A DNA stretch of 64,000 bases from Gammaproteobacteria bacterium (GCA_018819515.1 JAHJPX010000004.1:111607-175606); one strand, 5' to 3'; positions 33,755 through 41,952 are shown, counted from the first letter of the stretch. Notes: generated by a model not told the origin, from the sequence alone. A program made the numbers and translations.

Positions 33755-36322
33755 ATGCGTCGGCGCCTGTCCACCCGGCGTGCCCATCGCGGCTTCCTGC
33801 TCGTCGGCCTCCTCGTCCTGCTCGTCACCGGCGTGCTCATCTTCGCCGTCACCGTCTTCGGCCCGGAGGCGGCCGAAGCCAGGAGAAAACAACAGACTGA
33901 AGCCGCGCTAGCGCAGGCGAGAGAGGCGTTACTCGGCTATGCAACCACATTTCGCGACTCGATCGATCCCAGCACCGTTTATGGCTATCTGCCATTGCCC
34001 GATCTTGGTTACAGCGCTACTCCAGCCAACAACCGAAACAACAACGTTGGGTGTCAACATGAAGGCTGCGACGCAGGACAATCGGTAGTCCCGGCAGGCA
34101 GCGTCTTTGCCAACTACACGGTAATCGGCCGATTCCCCTGGTATCTCATGGGAACCGAGCCGATACGCGACGGTTATGGCGAGTGTCTCTGGTATGCGGT
34201 ATCCGGCAGCCATAAACGCACGCAGCCGGTCAGTCCCATGAATTGGGATACGCTCGGTCAAATCGACGTCGTCGTCGCCAACGGAAGCGCCAACCTTGCC
34301 AGCACCCTTACATCAGTTCACGATCGTCCCGTCGCCGTCATCTTCTCCGCTGGACCGCCTTTGCCAGGCCAGGATAGAGCGCCGGCAGCCAATCAGGTGG
34401 TAGATCAATGCGGCGGCAACTACGAAGTCGCCAATTACCTCGATCCGGGCACTGCTGGAGCACTGGCCGGCGTCACCAACTATTTTGGCGGCTCGACCAA
34501 CAACGCTTCGGGCTACACCCGCGACGAAACCAGAACCTCGCCTATCGGCCCTGACGACAATACGAAGTCCGTGGCCACACAAGGCGAGACATACCGGCGT
34601 GCCGACAACACGCTCTGGTCTGGTGCCTGCCCGATAGGAAGTAACTGCGCACTCGTCGCCAACGACCGGGGGCTGAGGCTGACAACTGAGGCGTTGTTTG
34701 GCGCGATCCGCAAGTCGTCGGGTTTCCGGACAGACATCAACTCCATGCTCGACCGCATGGTGGGCTGCCTCCGCGACAGCTTTGCGGCTGGCGTTCCGTT
34801 CGTACCGCAAGCGATTGCCGGCTACGCTTCGCCGGCAGACAAGAGCGCCGGGCGCATCCCGGATAATGGCTGTTACGGCGATGCCGTCGCACCGCTCCAC
34901 TACTTCGCAAACTGGCAGGACATGTTTTTTGTCGCTCAACCGACTGCAGGCACGTTCAACGTGACGGTCGATGGTCTTGCGCAAGTCTGCAGCGGTGTAC
35001 TGATCTTCGCCGGGCAGCGCGGCGCTGGTCAGTCGCGTGCCGACGACGCCGAACAGAATACGGTTGGCAACTACCTCGAAAATGACAACATGGGTGACGG
35101 GGCAACAACGACAACCGATGACAACCTGACCAGTTTCGTGAATCCGGGTCTCACGTTTGCAGGACCAGGCCAGCTTGAAATCGCCTCGCCAACTCAACCC
35201 CTTCAACAGGACATCGTCCGCTGCATCCCGACCACCGGAAGCGTGGAAGCCACCAGTCCGCAGAATCTGGTCGACGCTTATGGGAATCTGCGCAGCCCGC
35301 TGGCCACTTACGATCCCGGCACCCGCACTCTTACACTCGGCTCGGAGGGGGCGACGATTTACAACGGCATCTCGGCCAACTCTCTATATGGCTGCGCCTG
35401 GACTCCGGAAGTCAGCACACGTGGCAATGGTTTTCGCGCCTACTTCGCGTTCCAGTTCATGGGGATTGATGGCCTCGGTAATAATGGCTTCGTCTTCGCC
35501 GCCGTCGACGGCGAGCGCAATGGCACCAACGTCTGCGGCGCGGCGGGTTCGCATCTCGGCTACTCCGGCAACAACGGCGTCACGCCACCACTGACTTTTC
35601 CAAAGATCGGCATTGAATTCGACAGGCAACGCAATTCCGGATTTAGTGAAAGCGCTGATATCACCGTATCCAATCCCGGACGCAACGATCCCACAGGCGG
35701 CGAATATGACTATCACTCCGCAATCGTCTATTGGGGGCACGAACAGGCAAACGTGACCGACAGCGTCACCCGACCCCAGGACGACGATAATGTTCATGGG
35801 TTCCCGACAACCGGTAGTCAGGGCAGTAGTCCGCGCCCTGCACCGCAGAATCCAGGTGCATCCTCACCTGGCCTGGCATTCAAGGACTATCGCGCGAAGA
35901 GCGATTTCGACGGGGACAGCCAGAGCGATAGCTGGCTTTATCACGTTCGCGTAGAGGTCACCCCGACACGTAACATTAACGCGTCCACGGCAGAACTCAG
36001 CAACACTACTTTCATCACTCACGCGTGGATCGAGCGCGACACCCCGACCAGTGCCAACATCATCGCCGCCATGCAGAACACCACGCGCGCCATGTCGCAG
36101 CTCTACCCCAGCGCAGCCCCGACGCTTTCGGACACCGCGACAGTTTATGATGTCGCCGGTAGCGCCTGCGGCACCGGCTGCCCGGCCAACCAAACCTGCG
36201 GGACGGACAACGTCTGTTACAGTCCGGCGCTAAGGTCGGTACGACTCGGGTTTACCGGTTCCCAGCGCACGCAGGATCAAAGGGTCCTTATCAGCAACTT
36301 CTTCGCGAGCTGGCTGCAATGA
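33755..36322 (+). CDS. Very large pseudopilin-like protein with lectin-like domain
   Basis: An 855-residue protein. It starts with a type IV pilin-like leader and helix (RRAHRG then FLLVGLLVLLVTGVLIFAV), but Glu at mature position 5 is replaced by glycine. The helix runs into EALLGYA, shared with the pseudopilin at 37200. Around residues 540-690 is a beta-rich region (FRAYFAFQFMGIDG, KIGIEFDRQRNSG) resembling L-type lectin/laminin-G folds, as in the MshQ-like tip proteins. A cysteine-rich end (CGTGCPANQTCGTDNVC) follows. It may be a pilus-tip adhesin. Residues 608-615 (GVTPPLTF) match the dispersed repeat. Lower-GC codon use than the neighbouring genes suggests faster evolution or transfer. 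Confidence 0.7.
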   Translation: MRRRLSTRRAHRGFLLVGLLVLLVTGVLIFAVTVFGPEAAEARRKQQTEAALAQAREALLGYATTFRDSIDPSTVYGYLPLPDLGYSATPANNRNNNVGCQHEGCDAGQSVVPAGSVFANYTVIGRFPWYLMGTEPIRDGYGECLWYAVSGSHKRTQPVSPMNWDTLGQIDVVVANGSANLASTLTSVHDRPVAVIFSAGPPLPGQDRAPAANQVVDQCGGNYEVANYLDPGTAGALAGVTNYFGGSTNNASGYTRDETRTSPIGPDDNTKSVATQGETYRRADNTLWSGACPIGSNCALVANDRGLRLTTEALFGAIRKSSGFRTDINSMLDRMVGCLRDSFAAGVPFVPQAIAGYASPADKSAGRIPDNGCYGDAVAPLHYFANWQDMFFVAQPTAGTFNVTVDGLAQVCSGVLIFAGQRGAGQSRADDAEQNTVGNYLENDNMGDGATTTTDDNLTSFVNPGLTFAGPGQLEIASPTQPLQQDIVRCIPTTGSVEATSPQNLVDAYGNLRSPLATYDPGTRTLTLGSEGATIYNGISANSLYGCAWTPEVSTRGNGFRAYFAFQFMGIDGLGNNGFVFAAVDGERNGTNVCGAAGSHLGYSGNNGVTPPLTFPKIGIEFDRQRNSGFSESADITVSNPGRNDPTGGEYDYHSAIVYWGHEQANVTDSVTRPQDDDNVHGFPTTGSQGSSPRPAPQNPGASSPGLAFKDYRAKSDFDGDSQSDSWLYHVRVEVTPTRNINASTAELSNTTFITHAWIERDTPTSANIIAAMQNTTRAMSQLYPSAAPTLSDTATVYDVAGSACGTGCPANQTCGTDNVCYSPALRSVRLGFTGSQRTQDQRVLISNFFASWLQ
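35576..35599 (+). repeat. Diverged 24-base repeat in the large pseudopilin gene
   Basis: Reads GGCGTCACGCCACCACTGAC plus TTTT, about five changes from the commonest form but with the same ends and in the same coding phase (GVTPPLTF). It sits in a loop between beta segments of the lectin-like region. Confidence 0.55.
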
Positions 36323-36327
36323 CTATT

Positions 36328-36423
36328 GGCGTATCACCGTGGCTGTCCAACCAGAAGGGCGCAGGACGCCACGAAGTGGCGGTCCCGAGCAACGCGAGGG
36401 ATGGGGCAGCGCCCCACACTTTT
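36328..36423 (+). repeat. Long (96-base) form of the dispersed repeat, second copy
   Basis: Starts five bases after the stop of the large pseudopilin gene. It is about 85% identical to the copy at 33244. The second hairpin has changed from TAGAGC/GCTCTA to TGGGGC/GCCCCA, so pairing is kept although the bases differ. Confidence 0.85.
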
Positions 36424-36487
36424 TCGATTTGACCGGCTCCGGGGACTTCTTACAGTGAAACCGACATCAGCGAAGGTCGGAAACAAC

Positions 36488-36715
36488 ATGCGTACTGTCG
36501 GACGCCGCAAAGAGCCGTCATTCTCCTTCTCCGCGTCGGCAACGTTGCTGGCCGAGGGCGCCCGGTTTAACGAGGAAATTCACCGCTTGCCGACCGGCGA
36601 CACGACATTCATTCCCAAGGGGGTCACCCGGTTTCGCACGCATCAGGAAGCCGATCGTGATCGAATGGAATGCATCGCGGCCGGAATGGCACGCGTTGCG
36701 CGGAGTCGTACCTGA
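36488..36715 (+). CDS. Small basic protein, putative antitoxin
   Basis: A 75-residue protein beginning MRTVGRRKEPSFSFSASATL, with a GVTRFRTHQEADRDRME segment near the end. This kind of segment is often seen in small proteins encoded just before nucleotidyltransferase genes, which is why an antitoxin role is suggested. ATG 36488 is preferred, with AAGG before it; a GTG at 36455 in the same frame is possible, and longer readings enter the repeat. The stop overlaps the nucleotidyltransferase start (TGATG). Function is inferred from position only. Confidence 0.55.
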   Translation: MRTVGRRKEPSFSFSASATLLAEGARFNEEIHRLPTGDTTFIPKGVTRFRTHQEADRDRMECIAAGMARVARSRT

Positions 36716-37203
36716 TGGACGAATATGCACGGCCGGCCACTCTGGACGACCTGAAGACCCTGGCGAAATCCCTGAACGAGCACGGCGCCGACTATCTTCT
36801 GATCGGCGGATATGCGCTGTTCGCCCACGGCTACCATCGTGCGACTACCGACATTGACGTCCTGGTGCCGGGGAATCGACAGGCGGGGGAGAGGATTCGG
36901 CAAGCGCTGATGGTATTGCCGGACAAGGCCGCCAAAGACGTCGACCCGGTCTGGTTCGAGGAGGGCGACAATATTCGCGTCGCCGATACAATCGTCGTCG
37001 ATATCATGCTCAACGCTTGCGGGGAAACCTACGAAACCTTGAAGCAATATGCGGAAACGATCGAACTGGATGGCGTCCCGATCCGGACCGTCAATCTGGA
37101 AGGCTTGCTCAAGACCAAGCAAACGATGCGTGAGAAGGATGTTGCCGACCGCGCGGTGATCGAACGCGCCCTGGAGCTGTTCAAGTCGGAGAATGGAAGG
37201 TGA
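36715..37203 (+). CDS. Nucleotidyltransferase-fold protein, possible toxin
   Basis: A 162-residue protein of the minimal nucleotidyltransferase superfamily. LLIGGYALFAHGYHRATTDIDVLV has the GG motif and the DID metal-binding pair; a third acidic residue is in VVDIMLNA. Similar proteins act as toxins that add nucleotides to tRNA or proteins (AbiEii/MNT types). Together with the small gene before it, it looks like a two-gene toxin-antitoxin or abortive infection cassette placed inside the pilus cluster, with a dispersed repeat on both sides. Its stop overlaps the next pseudopilin start. Confidence 0.75.
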   Translation: MDEYARPATLDDLKTLAKSLNEHGADYLLIGGYALFAHGYHRATTDIDVLVPGNRQAGERIRQALMVLPDKAAKDVDPVWFEEGDNIRVADTIVVDIMLNACGETYETLKQYAETIELDGVPIRTVNLEGLLKTKQTMREKDVADRAVIERALELFKSENGR

Positions 37204-37874
37204 TCCTCGTGTCCACCCACAAACCTGCTCGCTTTCCCGGCGTATCACCACGGCTGACTTTTGTTCAGGGCTTTACCCTCACCGAGATGGCCATCGTGCT
37301 GTTTATCGTCGCGCTGCTGCTGGGCGCGATGGTGCTGCCGCTGACCGCCCAGATGGACGCCCGCGACAACGGCGACGCGCAGAAGACGCTGGCCGAGATT
37401 CGCGATGCGCTGATCGGATACGCGGTCAGCCGGGCGGGCAGGCCCTATCTGCCTTGCCCGGACACCGATGGCGACGGCGCTGAAGACCGCGCGGGAAGCG
37501 CGTGCACCAACGCGGAAGGCGACATTCCCTGGAACACGCTTGGGCTCGGCCGCCTCGATCCCTGGAACCGCGCCTACCGCTACCGCGTCACGCCGGAGTT
37601 TTCGAACAACACCGGTTTCCTGCTGACGACGGCGGGTGATCTGCGGGTGTGCACCGACAATGCGTGCGGCACGCCGGTTGCGACCGCCATTCCTGCCGTG
37701 CTGCTGAGCAAGGGCAAGAACGGCGCCGGCGCCAACGCCAACGAGGTCGAGAACTCGGACGACGACAACGACTTCGTCAGCAAGGACCCCGATCCCAACT
37801 ACGATGATCTGGTGCTCTGGCTGTCGCCCAATATCCTGTTCAACCGCATGGTCGCCGCCGGTCGGCTGCCGTGA
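37200..37874 (+). CDS. Pseudopilin (type IV pilin-like minor subunit)
   Basis: A 224-residue pseudopilin. The prepilin peptidase site is G then FTLTEMAIVLFIVALLLGAM, with the usual Glu at mature position 5. The mature part (NGDAQKTLAEIRDALIGYA, then a Cys-pair region CPDTDGDGAEDRAGSAC) follows. The leader is long. GTG 37200 (overlapping the previous stop) or GTG 37209 gives about 22-25 residues before the cleavage glycine, and within it GVSPRLTF is encoded by a copy of the dispersed repeat at 37239. That peptide would be removed by the peptidase. Confidence 0.85.
   Translation: MILVSTHKPARFPGVSPRLTFVQGFTLTEMAIVLFIVALLLGAMVLPLTAQMDARDNGDAQKTLAEIRDALIGYAVSRAGRPYLPCPDTDGDGAEDRAGSACTNAEGDIPWNTLGLGRLDPWNRAYRYRVTPEFSNNTGFLLTTAGDLRVCTDNACGTPVATAIPAVLLSKGKNGAGANANEVENSDDDNDFVSKDPDPNYDDLVLWLSPNILFNRMVAAGRLP
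37239..37262 (+). repeat. 24-base dispersed repeat in a prepilin leader
   Basis: Reads GGCGTATCACCACGGCTGAC plus TTTT, the most common form. It lies just before the codons for the prepilin cleavage site, so its peptide GVSPRLTF is cut from the mature pseudopilin. Confidence 0.9.
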
Positions 37875-37897
37875 AAAGTCAGCCGTGGCGGTACGCC
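37874..37897 (-). repeat. 24-base dispersed repeat at the pseudopilin stop codon
   Basis: The plus strand reads AAAAGTCAGCCGTGGCGGTA then CGCC. Its first base is the last base of the TGA stop. Together with the copy at 37239 in the opposite orientation it brackets the pseudopilin gene almost exactly. Confidence 0.85.
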
Positions 37898-38018
37898 GGG
37901 TCGTGTGGTTTCAAAGTCGAATCTTGAAATTGCATGGCATCGGTCCGGCCGCCTTGACCCTCCCCCCGCTTCCTGCGACACTGCGGCGGCCAGCACAAGA
38001 GCATCTTTCCATCGTCGC

Positions 38019-39353
38019 ATGACCGCCACCCCCGCTTCCGCCAGTTTTCTCGACCGCCTGCGCACCGCCGGTGTGGAACCGGGCGACAGCGAGGAGCAGC
38101 GCCTCAACAAATCGCTGCTGATGTTCGCCACCGGCCTGATCAGCGTCGCGTCGATGCTGTGGGTGGCAATCTACTGGGCGCTGGGGCCGGAAGTCTCGTC
38201 GACGCCGCCGCTGGCATTCGAACTGGTGCTGGTCGGCAATCTGCTGCTCTACATCGCGACGCGCAATTTCGATTTCTTCCGCGTCACCCAGTTGGCCCTG
38301 TTCCTGTTCGGCCCGTTCGCCATGCAGTGGGGCATGGGCACGTTCATCGACTCCTCGGGCATCGTACTCTGGGGGCTGCTGGCGCCGGTCGGCGCGATCC
38401 TCTTTTTCGGGGTACGCGAATCGATCGCCTGGTTCTTCGCCTGGGTGTTCATGATCCTGATGTCCGGCTTTTTCGATTTCTATCTGGCGCCGCCGGTCAA
38501 TGCGCGTTTGCCGTTCGCGGTGCCGGTCCAGACGGTGGTGGTGTTCTTCGCGCTGAACTTTGTCGCCGTCGCCACCATCATCTACCTGCTGCTGCGTTAC
38601 TCGATCCAGGAAAAGCAGAAAATCCAGGCGCGCCTGCAGGAAGCGCACGTGGCGCTGGAAGCCGAGCAGGAACGTTCGGAGCGGCTGCTGCTGAACATTC
38701 TGCCCAGCCCGGTCGCGGAGCGGCTGAAGGCTTCGGACCAGACGATCGCCGACGGCTTCGCCGACGTGACGGTGATGTTCGCCGACATCGTGGAGTTCAC
38801 GCGCATGGCGGCCCACATGTCGCCGGAAGAGGTTTTCGCGATGCTCAATCGCGTCTTTTCGGCGTTCGACGAACTGGCCGAAAAGTTCGGCCTGGAACGG
38901 ATCAAGACCATCGGCGACGCCTACATGGTGGCCGGCGGGCTCAACCAGAACAACGCCTGCCACAGCGAGGCGATCGCCGACATGGCCATCGCCATGCGCG
39001 ATCTGCTGCAACGCGACTTTTCGATCAACGCGACAAAACTGCAGGCGCGCATCGGCATCGGCTCCGGCCCCGTCGTGGCCGGCGTGGTCGGCAAGAAGAA
39101 GTTCATCTACGACGTCTGGGGCGACACGGTGAACATCGCCAGCCGCGTCACCAGCGAAGGCTCGCCGGGAATGATCCAGTGCGATGTCCCGACCTGGGAA
39201 CGGCTGCGCGACCGTTTCGAGTTCATGGATCCGCGGACCCTGCACCTGAAGGGCAAGGGCGACATGACCGTCTATCGGCTGCTCGGCCGCAAGGCGCCGT
39301 CGGTCAGCGCGGCTTCGGCGCCAGGCGAAAGCACACCCGTCCCGGCTCGTTGA
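38019..39353 (+). CDS. Membrane adenylate cyclase (class III)
   Basis: A 444-residue protein with six hydrophobic helices (about residues 30-210), a short coiled coil (EKQKIQARLQEAHVALEAEQ) and a class III cyclase domain. Metal aspartates are in VTVMFADIVEFT and in GDAYM. The lysine in RIKTIGD and the aspartate in VWGDTVNIASR are the pair that selects ATP, so the product is probably cAMP. ATG 38019 is chosen because upstream in-frame codons are not pilin- or cyclase-like. The 3' end overlaps the convergent histidine kinase gene by 50 bases. Confidence 0.9.
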   Translation: MTATPASASFLDRLRTAGVEPGDSEEQRLNKSLLMFATGLISVASMLWVAIYWALGPEVSSTPPLAFELVLVGNLLLYIATRNFDFFRVTQLALFLFGPFAMQWGMGTFIDSSGIVLWGLLAPVGAILFFGVRESIAWFFAWVFMILMSGFFDFYLAPPVNARLPFAVPVQTVVVFFALNFVAVATIIYLLLRYSIQEKQKIQARLQEAHVALEAEQERSERLLLNILPSPVAERLKASDQTIADGFADVTVMFADIVEFTRMAAHMSPEEVFAMLNRVFSAFDELAEKFGLERIKTIGDAYMVAGGLNQNNACHSEAIADMAIAMRDLLQRDFSINATKLQARIGIGSGPVVAGVVGKKKFIYDVWGDTVNIASRVTSEGSPGMIQCDVPTWERLRDRFEFMDPRTLHLKGKGDMTVYRLLGRKAPSVSAASAPGESTPVPAR

Positions 39354-41031
39354 TCGCCAGGCCGAGTTCGAAGCCGCCCGCTTCCACCGCCCGCGCCGCC
39401 TGATAAAGGCCGATGCCCATGCCGGTTTCGGACGGCACCGGGCCGCGAAAGAGATCGCGCGCCAGCGGCGGCGGGACGGCCTTGCCGTCGTCGCAGACAT
39501 CCACGCCGACGCTTTCCGATGCGACGCGCAGCGTCACCGCGATCTTCAGGCCGGGCGAACCCGCCCGCTTGTCGAGCGCGTTGGCGATGAAGTTCTCGAT
39601 CACGAGGTCGAACAGCGCCGGCGGCACGGGCGGCGCGGCGGCGAGTTCGCCTTCGACGCCGAACTCGATCGCCGCAGGGCGATGGCGCGAACGAAGATCG
39701 TCCCACCAGTTCGCCACAGGCACGCTCGCGTCGCTTTCCAGGCGCGGCGCCTGCAGCTTGTCGAGCGTCTGCCCGAGCCGATCGGTGATGGCGGGCAATT
39801 GCCGGCGCAACAGCGCGGTGAATTCGGACGACACACCTTCTTCCGCCGGCTCCCCCTGCGCGGCGGTGCAGAGCGTGCGCAGGGATTGCAGCAGGTTCTT
39901 GACGTCGTGCGTCAGCCGGGCACCGGTTTCGTGGATGGCCTCGACGTAGGTCATGCGCTTCAGCTGCCGCGCCCGCAGTTTGTCGGCATGGAACTCGGAC
40001 AACAACTGCGCCAGCAGGGCGAAGTGCCAGGTCAGCGAAGGACTGAGCGGATAGCGGGTATGGATGCGCACCACCAGCGGCGCATAGGTGAACTCGCTGC
40101 AAGAGCCGCGGAGCGCACCGCAACTGCCGCCGGTCGCCCCGGCCTGCCACTCGACCCCGGTCACCCACGGCAGGCGCTCCACCATGTCGCCGGCCGCCTC
40201 GGCGACGAAATCGTCCGGATCGTCCTGGCGCTGCGCGAGATCGGCCAGCGCATGCAGCCATTGCTCGACCGGCATACCCACCGACATCAGGTAGCGGGAA
40301 AACACCGTGCTCACCCCCGCCATGCCCGCATGCGGATTCCATACCCAGGCGAGGATGAGCAACCCCACGCCAATGGCCAGCAGCATTTCCAGCACGGCCT
40401 CGATGTAGCGGTGGCCGGCCAGTACCATGATCACCAGGCTGCCGAGCACGAGAACCGCCAGCAGCAGCACCACGATCACGCTGTAGACGAAATCCACCAC
40501 CTCGGGCTGGCTGTCGACTTCGCGCTCCGCCGGCAAGACCAGCATCAGCAACAGCACGACCGGCGCCGCCATGCGGCCGATGGTGATGACCAGCGCCTCG
40601 GTGTTGACGATCTGCGGCACGGCGGTCGGGATGGTCAGCAACAGCAGCGCCGCGATCAGCCACAGCAGGGCCAGCAGGTAGAACAGCTTGCTCCAGCGCG
40701 ATTCGTACAGGAACACCTTGCCGCCGACGACGCCGGCCAGCAGGGCGATCCAGACCACCAGCAGCCAGGCGTTCAGGGCGACCGCCACTAGCGCGACCAG
40801 GGCGAACGTCATGACCAGGATCGGCAACTCGACGCGCTGGTCCATGCGCACGAACGGCTGCCAGAGGAGGAACAGGCCGAGATGCGCGACGAACAGGGTG
40901 CGCGCCAGCGGACTGGCCGGCCCGAGCACGAGCACGCCGAGCATCAGCGCCAGCACCGCCACCAAGAGCTGCCGCCGCCAGCGCACGGCGATCCGGGTCG
41001 CAAAACCGGCGGCGGAAATGGTCGGAGTCAT
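39304..41031 (-). CDS. Membrane sensor histidine kinase
   Basis: A 575-residue protein. The N-terminal half has about eight hydrophobic helices, followed by a possible GAF-like region (about residues 270-350) and a kinase core. The phospho-accepting His375 is in RLTHDVKNLLQSL (an HDxKN-type box), the N box is VIENFIANALDKRAG and the G2 box is GMGIGLYQAARA. The HDxKN box and architecture recall the PrsK kinases that pair with sigma-54 regulators. It diverges from the major prepilin gene. The response regulator at 22010 is the only obvious partner in the window, which is inference. Confidence 0.85.
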   Translation of the reverse strand: MTPTISAAGFATRIAVRWRRQLLVAVLALMLGVLVLGPASPLARTLFVAHLGLFLLWQPFVRMDQRVELPILVMTFALVALVAVALNAWLLVVWIALLAGVVGGKVFLYESRWSKLFYLLALLWLIAALLLLTIPTAVPQIVNTEALVITIGRMAAPVVLLLMLVLPAEREVDSQPEVVDFVYSVIVVLLLAVLVLGSLVIMVLAGHRYIEAVLEMLLAIGVGLLILAWVWNPHAGMAGVSTVFSRYLMSVGMPVEQWLHALADLAQRQDDPDDFVAEAAGDMVERLPWVTGVEWQAGATGGSCGALRGSCSEFTYAPLVVRIHTRYPLSPSLTWHFALLAQLLSEFHADKLRARQLKRMTYVEAIHETGARLTHDVKNLLQSLRTLCTAAQGEPAEEGVSSEFTALLRRQLPAITDRLGQTLDKLQAPRLESDASVPVANWWDDLRSRHRPAAIEFGVEGELAAAPPVPPALFDLVIENFIANALDKRAGSPGLKIAVTLRVASESVGVDVCDDGKAVPPPLARDLFRGPVPSETGMGIGLYQAARAVEAGGFELGLAINEPGRVCFRLAPKPR

Positions 41032-41082
41032 GGAGGCGTCGATTCTAAACGGTCCCGCATGGCGAAAGCCGCGCCACCGCGA

Positions 41083-41116
41083 GTCGATAGCCCGACAAAC
41101 ATGTCGATATTTCGAC
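41083..41116. promoter_or_regulatory. Two inverted repeats upstream of the sigma-54 promoter
   Basis: GTCGATAGCCCGAC (41083-41096) and GTCGATATTTCGAC (41103-41116) share GTCGATA and CGAC ends; the second is a perfect GTCGA/TCGAC palindrome. Their centres are 20 bases apart, two helical turns, and about 60-85 bases upstream of the -24 element. This is how binding sites for NtrC-type activators are placed. The protein that binds is not known. Confidence 0.6.
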
Positions 41117-41168
41117 GCACCGAACGGAAAATGGGTCGTTTTGTCGTCGAATAGCCACGAATTGCTCT

Positions 41169-41184
41169 TGGCACAGCAATTGCA
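41169..41184 (+). promoter_or_regulatory. Sigma-54 (RpoN) promoter of the major prepilin
   Basis: TGGCAC, five bases (AGCAA), then TTGCA: a perfect match to the -24/-12 consensus TGGCACNNNNNTTGCW. The start of transcription would be near 41195, 33 bases before the GTG start with its AGGAG site at 41216. Pilin genes under RpoN control are known in other bacteria. Confidence 0.9.
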
Positions 41185-41227
41185 CTATATTCCCCACCTA
41201 CGCCATAAGTAATACAGGAGACCGCAA

Positions 41228-41896
41228 GTGCGCAGACAACAATCCGGCTTCACCCTGGTCGAAATCGCCATCGTCCTGGTCATCATCGGCCTGCTGCTCG
41301 GCGGCGTGCTGAAGGGCCAGGAACTGATCAACAGCGCCAAAGTGAAGAACATGGCGAACGACTTCCGCAACATTGCCACCTTCGTTTACGCCTATCAGGA
41401 CAAGTTCCGGGCTCTGCCAGGTGACGATGCGGCCGTGGTCAATCACGTTGCTGGAACCCTCGCCACGACACCCGCAGCCTCACAAGGAAACGCCCGCATC
41501 AACGGCAACTGGAACTCAACCACGGCCACTGATGAATCCTTCCTGTTCTGGCAGCATGTTCGACTCGCCGCCTTGGCAACTGGTACCAGCGACACGGCCT
41601 CGGTTGACTATGTCCCGCGCAACGCTGAGGGCGGTCGTATTGGCATCACCAGTGACGCCATTGCCCCCAATGCGAACTTCCCGGGGGGATTCTATATTTG
41701 CAGTGAGATGCAGGGACGTTACGCCCGGCAATTGGACGCCACGATCGACGACGGAGACACCACTACCGGCACCATGCGGGTCATCGGCCCGGGTGGAACA
41801 GTATCAACTGCCGATGCAACAGGCGCCGGTGTATTCGCGGCGAGCCTTACCCCCGCCAACGACGGTACGACCTACACCGTCTGCATGGGCAACTGA
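41228..41896 (+). CDS. Major prepilin (MshA-type)
   Basis: A 222-residue type IV prepilin. The leader is short (MRRQQSG), and cleavage after the glycine leaves FTLVEIAIVLVIIGLLLGGV, with Glu at position 5. The C-terminal half has a cysteine pair (ICSEM ... TVCMGN) that can close the D-region loop. GTG 41228 is preceded by AGGAG seven bases upstream. The strong RpoN promoter and a terminator directly after it make a single-gene unit, as expected for the abundant pilus subunit. Confidence 0.9.
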   Translation: MRRQQSGFTLVEIAIVLVIIGLLLGGVLKGQELINSAKVKNMANDFRNIATFVYAYQDKFRALPGDDAAVVNHVAGTLATTPAASQGNARINGNWNSTTATDESFLFWQHVRLAALATGTSDTASVDYVPRNAEGGRIGITSDAIAPNANFPGGFYICSEMQGRYARQLDATIDDGDTTTGTMRVIGPGGTVSTADATGAGVFAASLTPANDGTTYTVCMGN

Positions 41897-41917
41897 ATCT
41901 CGGACTCAACCGTTCGA

Positions 41918-41943
41918 AAGCCCGCTCCGGCGGGCTTTTTTGT
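41918..41943 (+). terminator. Intrinsic terminator after the prepilin gene
   Basis: The hairpin AAGCCCGC-TCC-GGCGGGCTT is followed by a T run, starting 22 bases after the prepilin stop. It is a clear rho-independent terminator. Confidence 0.9.
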
Positions 41944-41952
41944 TGCCTGCTC

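Noticed and set aside
36326..36487. An N-terminal extension of the small antitoxin-like gene into the 96-base repeat
   Set aside because: The extension is the repeat read in another frame; ATG 36488 with an upstream AAGG is a better start.
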